Made by a program: the position numbers and the translations under genes. Under the pieces are notes generated by a model. The model was not told the origin of the DNA, did not search any database, and worked only from the letters and a program-made list of their open reading frames with translations. This document shows, piece by piece, positions 28,101 to 41,600 of a stretch of DNA of 64,000 nucleotides. Origin of the DNA: Trichobilharzia regenti (taxonomy: Eukaryota > Platyhelminthes > Trematoda > Strigeidida > Schistosomatidae); assembly GCA_944472135.2 (NCBI GenBank), contig OX235265.1, positions 43,187,459 to 43,251,458 of the forward strand, written 5' to 3'. How positions within the stretch are numbered: position 1 is the first letter of the stretch; every line of letters begins with the position of its first letter.

Positions 28101-31100
28101 GAGTTGCCAGAGTTATTGCTATTGATGCTTGTTGTCCGATTTGGCAGAGGGTCCTGACGTTAAATGTTCCTATATGAAGTTGGTTACGTGGCTTTAAAAG
28201 GCTGTCTGGGGTGTTTCTATGGCTCTCACCGTTGTTCGTGGTCACAGAGTGAAGTGAAGATGACTCATTAGCCTGCAGAATAGTACTAACTGTAGTAGAG
28301 AAGCAAGATGAGAAAGGTGATGTGAGTGAAGTGGAATGATGCTCAGGAAGGCTTTGTGTGCTTTTTGAAGTGTGTGGGCGGTTGTTACTTCCTGGCTGCC
28401 CACAACGTGAAAGTTGATTGATTCTTCCTATCAAAGAGTATATTATTTGTTTACGCCATACTCTCTGATTTGAAGTGAAATGCACTCCAGATGGAGCCTA
28501 TAATGATAAAATGCCAACAATTCAGATACTTTTCAAAAGACAGCAATATTTTATGCTATGTATCCTGTCATCGAATCATTACAAGGAGAAGCAGAAATAA
28601 AATCTGTTTTGCGAAAACTATCCTTAAAATTGTAGACATTCATATCTTGATGATATCTAACAAACGTATATACTTAATGCGTAATATCACCATTATAAGA
28701 AAACTGACACTAAGACACTATTTTAAAAAAAAATTATTGTGAATTGTTTGCTTTACTTGAATAAAAAGTCATATGAGGTACATTTTAATTTTTCTATAGG
28801 ACTTATAAAATCCTTTATGCATTTGCACTTCTAAAAATCTACAAAACACAACAATTTCTAATAGTGTCTATTTATAGTAAACGTTGTTCCTGTTATGTAT
28901 GATTCATTGTTATTAAGCTAACTAAAAAGGAAAGAAGCGGACATCAAAATTTTATGTGTATATATGGCATGATTACTTACTGTAATATCTGGTCGGCTTG
29001 GATATACAAACGAGACATTATTGAATGCCACATTTCCAGAAAACTCTGGAATAAGACTTCCAGTACGATTTTATCAATATTTGGAACCTGAAGCGGAATA
29101 AAATATTCTGCAGTGATTATAAACTTCATAATGGATAAACAGAATTATACCTACTTTGATGCATTAGATCTAAAGTTAATCAGTCAAACTTAAATTTGTT
29201 ATTCTAATGTTGAGTTGCAGGGATTTGATTGGTTTCAGGATTTGATCATTAACTAACATCGGTTACAGAACCATTGGACATCCATTTGTCTCGTCCTAGT
29301 TTGGGACTCTTCGTCAGTACGCAGTTACTGGGGCTCGAACTCAGGACGTCCCGGTTATAAGGCACGTCTGTGAACCATTAAGCCACTTGAACCCATTAGT
29401 GGTCGTGCCATATTGTGAATTGGTAGAATTCAGAATTCATGGACCACTAGATCGAGTCCCAGTGGCTTAATGGTCTACAAACGCGCCTTTTAACCAGAGG
29501 GTCCTGCGTTCGAGCCCCACTGAAGAGTCTTAAACTAGGACAAAGCAATTGTCCAGTACTCCCAGTTTTTCTCATGGTCGTTTAACCAGTGTCAGTCCCT
29601 GATGAAATCCTGAAGCCAATCAAATTTTTGAATATTTTTAGCCAACTTTAGATTCTTTCAGATGAATGAAATAAATATTAATGCTAAAATTCGACGATAA
29701 TGTTGTATATTTTATTGAAAGTTTTCAGTTACAGAGAAGTTAATAAAAAATATTTCAACAAGGAATTTGTTTTGTTTTTTCTTTTGTTTAAAACTGAGAC
29801 TGCCAGCAGATATAATTTTTTATTATCCTACTGACATCTACATAGTTTGAATAAAAAAATTATATTCTAGGTATATTGAAATATACGAACATTCTTCACT
29901 TAGCTTTTTTGTTCTCATTGTGTTTAGTAGTGTATGATAAATGCAAGTTCACGTCAATCAGAAATTAACTTAACCCTTATATAGTGAAAACACAGTCTAA
30001 ACTACATATTTGTTACATAACTTAACTATATTTTTTCTAGGCTTTGAAGTTTCTGTAGCCATTCGATTGATTTTTTGGGATAGAGCGGCTAGCCCTATAC
30101 CCAACCATCGTTCTTTTTCTGAGTTTTGGATCGACTTGTAGTAAACAGTTAAAATAGGCGGGTCGATAAAGATGGATTAAACACATTCTATGGTTACCGT
30201 TCAGTGATATCATACGTCACACCCTCAAGTAGAATCTGAGTGGGAAACGTCAAGGTGGGTGTGAGTACGAGGTTGACAGGGAAGAGATGGTGTAAAAAGG
30301 AGTTGAATACCGATGAACCATCCTGGAGCCACGTGAAAACGACCGCAAAGAACAGAGTGAAATGGAGGTATGCTGTTGAAGTCCTGTACTCCACTGGAAA
30401 CTCAAGAGAATAATAATGGAAATGAAACCAAATTAATGCAGAAAGGAACTTACGCGTTCGATTGTACCATAAATTTCAACGGCAGACGCTTGAGCATTCA
30501 TGAAATATTGAAAACTAGGTAGAGCATTACCAAGAAAGATGCTCCCAAGGAGAACGTTAATAAATATCTGTAAGCAAATTAAGTGACATTGAGAATTACT
30601 TTGTTAAAAGCTTTTTACGCTTATAAGGACACACGACTAATCTATGTATGTTACCTTAAAGCAGTGAATATAATTACGCTCATGATGGAAACAGAGCTGA
30701 GAATCCTAGTAACTTTGATTGGGGAACAAGTGAAAGATTCGTAAATAAAATTTGGCATCTTAATGAATATTCCACTCCATTCCGACTGGAATTAAAGAAA
30801 AGAAAGAAAGAAGAAGAGGGGTAATGGATATCTCTTTTACTCTAGCACTTGACTGTTCAGCCGTGACACGCGAGCATAGTATTTGTATTGATAAGAGAAA
30901 TTATTGTGGTAAGTGTATGAACGAACTTTCACTCAAGTGAAACATCATCTAAAGAAACCGTGAACCTCCACTCATCATTTTGATTCATCCTATAAACTTC
31001 TGTAATTTAGATTTATCGGGACGGAAACCTACACCTACTTATTGTAAAGTGATTGTTAGGCTTTTATGATAGATAACAGAGAATTTTACAGTCTTCAGAG

Positions 31101-34100
31101 AATTCATTCACACTGTTCTGTGCAACTGAAAATCAGTGGTTCAGAGGTAGAATGCTCGCCAACTACGCCAAAGGTCTGGTGTCCGAACCCCTGGCCGATG
31201 CACTCCTAAATCTCGCTAAGTTGGTAATAGTACTAGTAAAGAGGGAAGGTTGGGCATGAGGCTACCAACTTCACGCCATCTAAATAAATAGCACTGCTGG
31301 TACTGTAGTCTGAGGCTCTATGTTCCACTGGGGACGTAAAGAAAATAAATATGCACTTGAAATGCTTAAATTTATTTCAAAGGCAGCTTCCTTTATCGAT
31401 AAAAGTCACTTTCAACACAGATAATTAATTATTATTTTATTACAGCTTGATTCCACACAGTACCTTTTGGTAGAAGTATGGAATTTTCAGCATGTGACAT
31501 CGGTAGCCCAAATTTTGCAGGTCGAACATTGATATCGGGTATGCATCGGCAGGGGATCGAACCCCGGACCATATGCATGGTCGGCGAGAGTCCTAACTAC
31601 TGTGCCACCCATACTCTTTTTAAGCTACTAAATAGTTCATTGTTTCTTGTGAAAACATGAACATAAAACGTATTTATTCATAAACAGTTACATGACAGGC
31701 ATTCCGAAATATATTGTAAGAAAACAGTTCGTTGTCTGTTTTTCAGACACCACCTGATGTAAATAATATTTTTATAATATTAACTTCAATTGCCTTCCCA
31801 TCTGTGATGTTCTAAATTACCAAAAATTTTAAAGTATAATTGATTTATAAATTATCCTTTTCTAAAAATATTCAGGGAATTCAAAATTGCTGTTAAATAT
31901 ACACACTTTAAGTGGATTAATTTAAATCGATACTAGATCAACATTATAACAACATGACTCTTTTTTGAATTGAAATTAATCTCAATTTTTTGTCTACTAG
32001 ACTGTTTACTTACTCTCCCGTTTGTTAACAACTGCATGATAAAATCCTTCATGTCCTACAGTTACAAAATAGATACGCTTGGTAGAACAGGTAAGTTTTT
32101 TTCTATATTTTGGTTTGTAAGGGTTAGTTATGTTTTTACGAATTGATCACGGATTGTTATAAGTTAGAGAACCATTGAATTGGTAGAAGTTAGAATTCAT
32201 GAGCCATTGAATTGGGTCCCAGTGGCTGAATGGTATACGAGCCAGCTTGTCTTGTAACCGGAAGGTCCTGTGTTCGGACCCTGGTGGTGGGTGCGTACTG
32301 TCGATGATTCCCAAACTAGGATGAAACAGCAGCTGTCCAGTACTCCGTGCTGGTTTTCACTTTTTCTCTAACTGATATCAATCCGTGATCAACTCGTAAA
32401 AAGAATAGGCAAGTAGAAATTTTAGATAACTAATGGTCTTTGGCATTTATATTATGTTTCATGAGTGCATATTTCTAGTGTTTAATAGGTACTTTTTTGT
32501 TTAAGAAATGCTAGTTATCTGTAGCTATTTATTACATTTCAAACAAATTTAGGTTGTGAAAAAAATAATCAAATTTTGCACTGTACACTATTTAAAGTGG
32601 ATTTTTTCATAAAAGAAATACAAGGAAATATTTGTACCCTTACACAGGGTTTCAATAAACTGACTGTGTGTACAGACATCATACTTCGTCCATTTCTTTT
32701 CTCCTTTCGATATAATTTTCAGTTGTTATTTCAGTATTTTTATGTGTCATTTGTTCATACATACTTTGATAATCGTTTATAAATGAGGTGTAAACACAAT
32801 GGTTAGACATATAAATTAGAGATGATCCAATAATGCTTAGTTACATTAATTTTTGGACGGAGTTCCTTTAGTCAAATATATTATTTTTTTACTTCTCTAT
32901 GTTCCAACCGGAACATAGGGCTTCCACTAGAGCTTAGAAGTTTCACTAATAGCGGTGTTTATTTTTACGGTATGAACTCGCTAGCCCTATGTCCAAACTT
33001 CCGTCTTTACCGGCCTTAGTGCCGGCTTAGTGAGGTTTAGAAGTGCGTTGGCCGGGGATCGAACCCTAACCTTTGGTGTGGTTGACGAGCGTTCAACTGT
33101 TGAACCACCGACGACGCCATAGTAAAATATGTGCAATTCCAAAAATCTAAGAGTGGTAACCATATCATGTGTAGAAATACATTTGTTTTGAATTACACTG
33201 TAATACTATGGTTTGTTGGATAGTTAAAAGCAATCGGTAGGAAGTCTTTGACCTAGGTTTCGGGCTTGTTGTCACTTGTCGGCAAGACGTATCTGCAATC
33301 TTGAATAAATTCACACTGCTTCTGAGATTCGAACCTATGTCACCCAGTGCTGCAGTCAGAGACATTAACACTGATCTATTCAGAATCACAATTAACCTCC
33401 TGTAGAAGTTTAATGGAAACTTTGATTGGAAACCAGATGAAACTAATATCCTACGTCAGGTATGAAAACTTGAACAATAGAATTCAGTCTGCATCAAATG
33501 AATGACTAGACCCATAACGGCCACTACTATCTAGTGTACAATCAAAGAAATTATGCATTGGTAAGCTATCTATATAATTTCGTATCGAAATTACTTAGTC
33601 GAAAAAGTTGGAGTTGTTTTATTTAGCTAGCGCATAAGATAGCCATAAGTAAAACGATATTAGCAAGAGTGTGGATTGTTAGAAGTGAAAACTGAAATAA
33701 CTGTATTAAGTTTACTGACTATCTGAAATCATTATCAGTATTTGTCCAAACCTCTGCTTAACATTTGACAAACTTTATTTTCAAAATAAAACTGTGAATA
33801 AAACTTCATCTGTTCAAGTTACCACACTTTTGAAAAGTATACATAAAATCAGAGAAAATTAATTTACTGAAGCTACACTGAAGAGAAAGGATAACTGGAT
33901 GAAGATTAGTGATGATTTACAGAAACTGAATGATAACATGCAGTGACAGACATTTTGAACCAAGACACCAACAGTCTCAAAACATTCATTCTTGTCATCC
34001 CATGAGCAAAATATAGACATTCTGGACCTCAATACTTGAGTGAAACCAACCATCAAAGGTTTCATAGATTGACTAATGTCACATTTTTGTCTGACTGAAG

Positions 34101-37100
34101 CTGACTGTTTTATAGGCTAGTTTTATGTCAGTTAACTCTGATTTTTGAGAATGCTGCTATTTCAACATTTGCAATATATCTCCTAGCCATCTCAACCGAT
34201 GCAGCCTGGTAAACTTAATGGTTTGCCTCCCTCCTTGTCTCACAGCTTCATTACAACTTTATTGCTGCAGTGAGTATGAGAGGCTGAACAATGGCACGTA
34301 TGGTTGAATCATGCAATTGATATATGAATAAAATTTATGCAATGTGGTAGAGTGTAATTCCATTATGGATAAATTTTGTTTTGATAAAGTCTGACAGTGT
34401 TATATAGTATTGTTTACTGATAACGTTTCGAGCACAAATTATTGCTCATAATCATATCAAGTTACCCACACAACTGAGCAATAAATTGTGCTCGAAACGT
34501 CATCAGTAAACATTACTGTATAACACTTTGAGACTTTATCAAAACAAAATTTACGCCATAATAAATCATGCAATATTTAGTACTTCAAAGAATTTCTCAG
34601 ATTATCGCTCTTGATTGAAACTATTGCATAACACATAAAGACTAGATCATTGCAGTGTATTATTTTTGTTAAATTCTCACATAGGTCTCAGATAGATTGA
34701 TTTTTAAAGCAGCTAGGAACCAAGGGAACAATAATAATAATTAAAATTTAATATAAGCATATATGTAGTGGTGGAAAACGCTATTACATTTTTAAAAACC
34801 TTAGTAAATTCTGTTTAATGGATAGTAACTAGCCGTAGAATCTAGGATGTGAATTTCGTCCTGCTTGTAACTCGTTAGTTAGAGATACCTGCAATCCACA
34901 GTGAGCAATGGTGTTTCCACCGAGACTCGGACCTAGCACGCGTCGTTTGAAACGCCAGAACTTTATTTATTGGACCACTTAGACCATAACAGCCTACCCT
35001 TTATATTAAATAAATTTTGTTGAAATGAACATCTTCAAAAAAATAATTAATAAATAAACTGAATGATTCATGGATAATCCCCATACAGGCATGAATGAAA
35101 ACGAAACTCGTAGATCAGTGAAGAGTCTCTTTTCGGCGAATTCATTTTCTTAGCTGTACAATTGCAAATATATATGAGTTATTTTGTATGTATGTGTACA
35201 TTAAGTTTGTCAAACAAAATTACAATTGGTTATGGTTGTTTTAACTAGACAGGTGAAAATTGGTAATTGGAGTTACGTAATACAAAATCAGTCAAGAAAA
35301 TTAGGTGTTAATGAAATTAAGTTAGTAACAAAGGTGGTGAGTTGTTACCACCCTAATTTCATTATAACCTAATTTTCTTGACTGATTTTGTATTACGTAA
35401 CTCCAATTACCAATTTTCACCTGTCTAGTTAAAACAACCATAACCAATTGTAATTTTGTTTGACAAACTTAATGTACACATACATACAAAATAACACATA
35501 TATATTTGCAGTTGTACAGCTAAGAAAATGAATTCGCCGAAAAGAAGCTGAATTATCTTCTTTTTTTTGTGAATTATGATTTCCACTGTTATCACTTAAG
35601 GAAAACAGGGATTTTTCAGCTTCATTAAAACTGTTCATTTCATAAATACGTATGAAATAAATGTGAAATAAATATACAATAAATAAATCTCTCTGTGCTT
35701 CTAGAATTTTTGAATGACTGCTTAGATATAATTTATGTTCATATCGTCTCATCTGCTGATTGGATACGTAAATACACATCTAATAATCTTATAACAGAAT
35801 ATCACACACAACCGATAAATAAGAGAAACTTTTGACAGATATTTACTTGAGTACATGTGAAATCTTTAGACCCTATAAAAGTTTTATCCATAAGGGTTAC
35901 AGGATTTCCTCACAAGCTGATGGCAGTTAGAGAACCATTGGAAAACCAACGGGAAGTACTGGGCAGCTGTTTCGTCCTAGTTTGGGACCCTTCATCAGTG
36001 CGCACTCACCAGTGGGTGGTGAACCCAGGATCTTTTGCTTAAAATGAGGCGAGCACGCAGACCATTAAGACAATGGGACCCAATCCAATGGCCAGCGCAT
36101 TAATTCCAACTTCTGCCAATTCACAACATAGCGCGACCACTCACCAATTTCTTCGGTGAGTATTTGTCTTCACACCCTATCTTCTGTATCTTACTGGTCA
36201 CGAACTCCTCTTGAAATCACACGTTACTACCTACCTGAATAGGCAAGTCGCTAGTGCGCATCTCATTGATATTCAAGTATTGGTCTGTAGGGATTTTATT
36301 GACTGTTGAACTATTTATCATTCTTCTTATACATTATTAGAAACAGTAATGAATTCACACAAATTTTTCCGGTTCTAATGGCAATGGAAGTTATTTTTAC
36401 CCATAAAAACATGGATTAGAAGAAGTCATAGTGATAAGTTCATCGAATCGTCAAGCACCTAAATATCAGGGGAAATTTGCAGGAATTTCTACAGAAATCA
36501 GACAAAATAAACAACATAACTTTTCACACAAGTTCATAGCCCCCATTTACAATCAGCTATTTATTTAAAAAAAAATAGATTAAACAACATACCAGGATAA
36601 CTGATCCAGATTTGTAATTTTCTTCAATGATTAATTTAATACCATACCAAAATATCAAAGCAGAGGAACAGAATATTGTCAATCCTATAGCACCGTTCAC
36701 TGAAATATAATAAAACACAGCATATATTATGGATAATTTCACTGAGTTTAGTATACTTTGCTTTAAGGTTGTTGAGCGCATGTTTTCAAAAACTAAAATT
36801 ATAAACAACTTCCAGATTACATAATATATTAATTTAAACTCACTCATTATTAACAGAAAGACTAATCTCTGAAGATTTTCCCTAAATACTTTGAGATGAT
36901 CTCAGTTCCCACCCGACGCACTTTCTAAACATCACTTCATCGGTGATACATCTTGTAAAGAGGGAAGGTTAGATGTGAGGCTAGCAACCTCACCTCACCT
37001 CACCAAAAAGCACTGCACCTACTGAAAATTAGGATGGAAGACAGGAAGTCCTAAGTCCTACTCAGAACGTGAAGAAATGAACGAAATCTCCCAGTTATGG

Positions 37101-38573
37101 ATATCACTTTTAGTCGAATTCTTTCAGTTCATAAGTTAAAAACGAATAGAATAAGGTATTTAAATTTCTTTAATGAAGTATGTAGTTGTAGAAACTAGAC
37201 TCCGATTCAGTATATTTATCTTTATTTCCATCTGTTATGAATAGATGATATAAGAGATTTAAATAAAACTTCGTGCCGCAGTACTGGTTCTATATTAGTA
37301 CGGATGAGAAAAGTTGAAGTACGACAAAGATAAATGGAAATAAGCATGCAATACTGGCTAAAGATTGTGAACCATGAAATGTTTATGTTCATATTATAGG
37401 CTTCTACTGATTACTTGTAGCATGGCATCCTGACTAGTTTTCAACAGACAGGGGATATTTCAGAAAACAGATGATACCTTCATTCAACTGTAAAATGACC
37501 AATAGAATATAAATATTTCTGAAGGTGGTAAGTATTTCATAAAGAAGTTATTTGACCTAAGTCAACTTTAGCAACAAAGCAAAGTCATTTTTCGGTTACA
37601 CTTAATTTTAAAAATTATCTGCTCATTTATTTATTCCAAAAATACTTCACAAAACAACAGGTGAAGTAGCATTAACTTTCGTCAAACGAATATTAGTTTG
37701 TTAGTTTCAAGAAAAATTCACTATCTATTCTTACCTCCACCAGTTGCTGTTGACTTCCGAATGCTAACTTTTTCAGCCAAACCTAATTGTTCTCTATACC
37801 TTTCCGATTCTTTTTTCTCTCCACCGAATGCGACAACAGTACGTACAGACTCCAATACTTCTCCAGCAATTGAACCTGCGCGAGCGTATGCAGCTATTTC
37901 TTTGAATGTGAAATATTTCATGATAAATCCAAAGCAACCAAAGACAGCAGAAATAATAGGTAACATTGCACATGCAACAAGAGTCAATTTCCATCCTTCA
38001 GCAAAGCTTATCACAATGCCCGTTATGAATCCTGATATATATTTTACAAATTCTCCAAATCTTGGTCCAATCCCAGTTTCAATGATATCAATATTCTGAG
38101 ATAGCTTACTGATTAGTGCTCCAGAGGACTGTTCATCAAACCATGGGATATCCTGCCGCAAAATACTCTGTGTAAAATAAAATCAAAAATTTATGATAAA
38201 AGGCGAAATGATGGTTGAATCACTTTCTTGAATTTCCATTTCCTCATTTTATATAAGAAATATTTTAGAGTCTTTCTCGTGCTTTATTCCCGTTAGTATT
38301 TAAACTCCAAATAGCTGCGAAACTGAGAAATTAATACATATTCATTCCAACAACTTCCTGAATATTCTCAAGTGTGTTGGTGGTAGACCAGCCTAAATGT
38401 GACTAAATGTATTCTACTACAAAATCAATCGACTAACACTGAAGCATCTCATCAGAACTTAATTTTCCCTGATATATTTACCAGTAAAGCATGTTACTAC
38501 CCAAGCTAGTTGAAACTATTCACCAAAATCACAAGCTGTCTGATTCTGTGCAGTTATGTGTAAAACATATCAC

Positions 38574-38635
<62 letters not shown>

Positions 38636-41600
38636 AGAAAGTGACAAAGAAAATGAAACAATTAATTAATTGTGATGCATCACATGAATTTGTTGTCAGT
38701 ACCAACTAGGGGTTGACTGGTATTCAGTAGACTGAAATGAAATGGAGTGAATTCTCGATGAAGAGGATCAAGTTGCCACACTTCATTAAGCAAACACAAA
38801 GGCAGAGGAAAATGTGAAAAAACCGTAATAAACAAAAATCCAGGGTAGAAAGAATAATCACGATTTTCACCCATGTTGCAAACATTCTTCAGGCACTGAT
38901 TCTTAATCTGTCGAGTATCCCGATCAGATAATCTATATCTCGTTGTGTAGCTTCATCCAAACTTCAACTGATTCCCCGTCAGCTCACGTTGATCGACGTG
39001 TGAGGCAATGTTTAGTATGCGTAACACTTGTCCTAGCCATATTAACCTATGCATCTTCACAACAGCATAGACTAACTTCCCCACTTTTACTTAACACTGT
39101 ACACCCAGTTTCACCATTACTTCCTATACCATACTAACCAACATGAGCGATTGAATGCAAAGAGGTATGGTCAGAGATTGCCAGTTCCTTCCCACCTGTC
39201 ACTGTAAACGGCTGTAAAGTAGGATGGAGACAAACTCTGAGTGGCACTCCAGAATTGATACAATCTGGTGAATTTTCAACAAGCGTTTTGTATGTGAGCT
39301 GAGATGTCGTCAGCAACCAGTCTTTTAGGGCTGGCGCATTTCACCAAGGAAGTAAAGTGACCAGCAAACCTGACCATGTCGCACTCTATCTCTAAACTTT
39401 TAGTTGGTACAGATTAGTCTTGTAATATTATCCTACACTTAAAGAAGGCAAATCATAAACAAAACTCACTGAGATATATGCCTAACATGTTACGAAGACT
39501 AAGCATTTTATCAGCCTGTTTACCCAGAGGGACTGCATAATTTGTAAACTATAAATCAAAAAGACACTTTCCTGGTAACAAAATAATCCCGGTTTCATCG
39601 AAGCTGACAAGCGTCAAATCCATTAGTACGGCTATGATGAAATCAAACAAGGATGGAGATATTAAACATCCCTGATGGACGCCATTGGTCGACATTAGTT
39701 TCTCTGACAGACATAGTCAAGCACATTTCGGTCGACTGTCATGCTAAGATTCATAGCCGTATGCATATTAAATGGAACTTGTAACTAACAAACTTTTGAA
39801 GATTAAGCGGGTTTCAAGCATGGATGAGAGTGCATTAGTCATCTACGGACAGAACTGTAGTATTTGTGGTGTGAAAGCAGCTTTCAACTATGTCGACTAA
39901 CATTCTTTGTAGCAATTTCTGCCGGTAAATGAAGCACTGAGAATTTGTCATCCAGAGTGAAAACAGTACCATCATTTATGCTACGTAAGCCTAACCATTA
40001 CTTCTTGACCATAAATGTTAACCAAATGAGAATTGCTACGGAAAAGTTTTAGAACAGTTCAGATTAAAACAAGCCGAAAATGGAAGTCTCAGTATCATAG
40101 GGAGAGTCGTGTAGGTGCTAAAAACCAGCGCTTGGGGGGTCTTTGTGAAATGCAGTCCTGCGATTAGTATATCCACCTCTTTCACGTCCTGGGAAGATTC
40201 ATCATTCTGCGCAAAATGTATTTTTCCATAAAAATCTCCAGTCACCATAGTGTAAGAACGTTACTGTTTTTTCTCTCATGCGTCCATTTATTAGATGTAG
40301 CACCTTATAACCATGTACTTCTTTAGCCGATCCGACAGTTCATACAATTGTCTAATAATAACAATGGACAACATTAGTGACAAATACTTTAATTCCTCAA
40401 GCTGAAAGTAAAATTGGTAGTGTAGTGCTTCTAAATCGAAATTCCTATGAGCTTTATGTATGACTGGTTGCATACTGAATGGATATACATTATTCACACG
40501 TGAACTTCCATTCCATTTAAGGTTACTGCCACAGTGTTCAAGTTTTACACATATAATAATATGACTTATGGTCTTACTGAATGAAGACTTATCAATAAAC
40601 TGACTCGACCTTTGCAAACTAAAGCGAGATATGAACATCATCGTATTTTCAACATCCGATGCTTAAAAAATGAAATCATTCCTAAATACCTACCTCGACG
40701 AACTCGAGTTCCAATGGACAGATTTAGAAGCAAAAAGAAAGCCTACAAAAATTATGCCTGAAGGAAGAAATCCACCGATTCGTTGAAAAGTTGCAACATA
40801 TCAAATGTGAAATTGAGCAATTAAAGCAAAAGTTAATAGGAATAGTTACTTATGCAGATTATGATCCTATAACATAGTCCTCTAGAAATGCAAAATCAGC
40901 AACTTTCAAAAAGTCAAAAAATAATCAAATCAAAAAGTTCAGTAAATTATTAGAGGAGAAATCTTCATCTCAGGACGATGAAGTCAACAATCCGAAGTCA
41001 ACAGCGATCAATAAAACAACGTAGGTTATCAATCTCTCAACACATATATTAAGTCCTACAGAAATAAGTCTTTAGAAAAAGGACTAAATTTCAATATATC
41101 AGTAGACAAGCTGAAACCTGAGGATGTCATCCCTAAATTAGAAATATCACTAAGTGGGATAGACAAAAAACGGTTGATTAAGTAGGAGCATAATGTGTAC
41201 TTACATTAAAATGACAAAATGTGGAAAGCCTAACCTGACAAAATCAGAGATAGAAGCCCTGAAACACCTTAAGAATAACAAGCATATAGTAATCACAAAG
41301 TCAGACAAAGGAAGTGCAACAGTAGTGTTAGACAAATTAGACTATGTGAACAAGGTGAATACTCACATACAAACAGGACCATGTGAGGAAATTAGTAAGT
41401 TAATAGACACAGTTATGAATAAATTTCAGATGTCCACAGCGGACCTTATATGCCGAATGAAGCCATTTCTAGGTGAGTCTAAGTGGTTTAATTTAATGCC
41501 GAAAAATAATAACCCCAATAGGATGTAAGGTGTTGTTAAAGTTCATAAGTCAGGATACCCTATTAGTCTGTCTGTCTGTTTTCGACATAGAACTTTGCAC

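Noticed and set aside
34362..34561. Penelope-type hammerhead in the CTGAT...CGAAACG text
   Set aside because: CTGATAA/CTGATGA is followed directly by CGTTTCGAG without a separate stem II and GAAA in the right order on either strand; the match comes from the inverted repeat.
38573..38632. CRISPR or satellite array
   Set aside because: A plain TA microsatellite in eukaryotic DNA; no repeat-spacer structure anywhere in the window.
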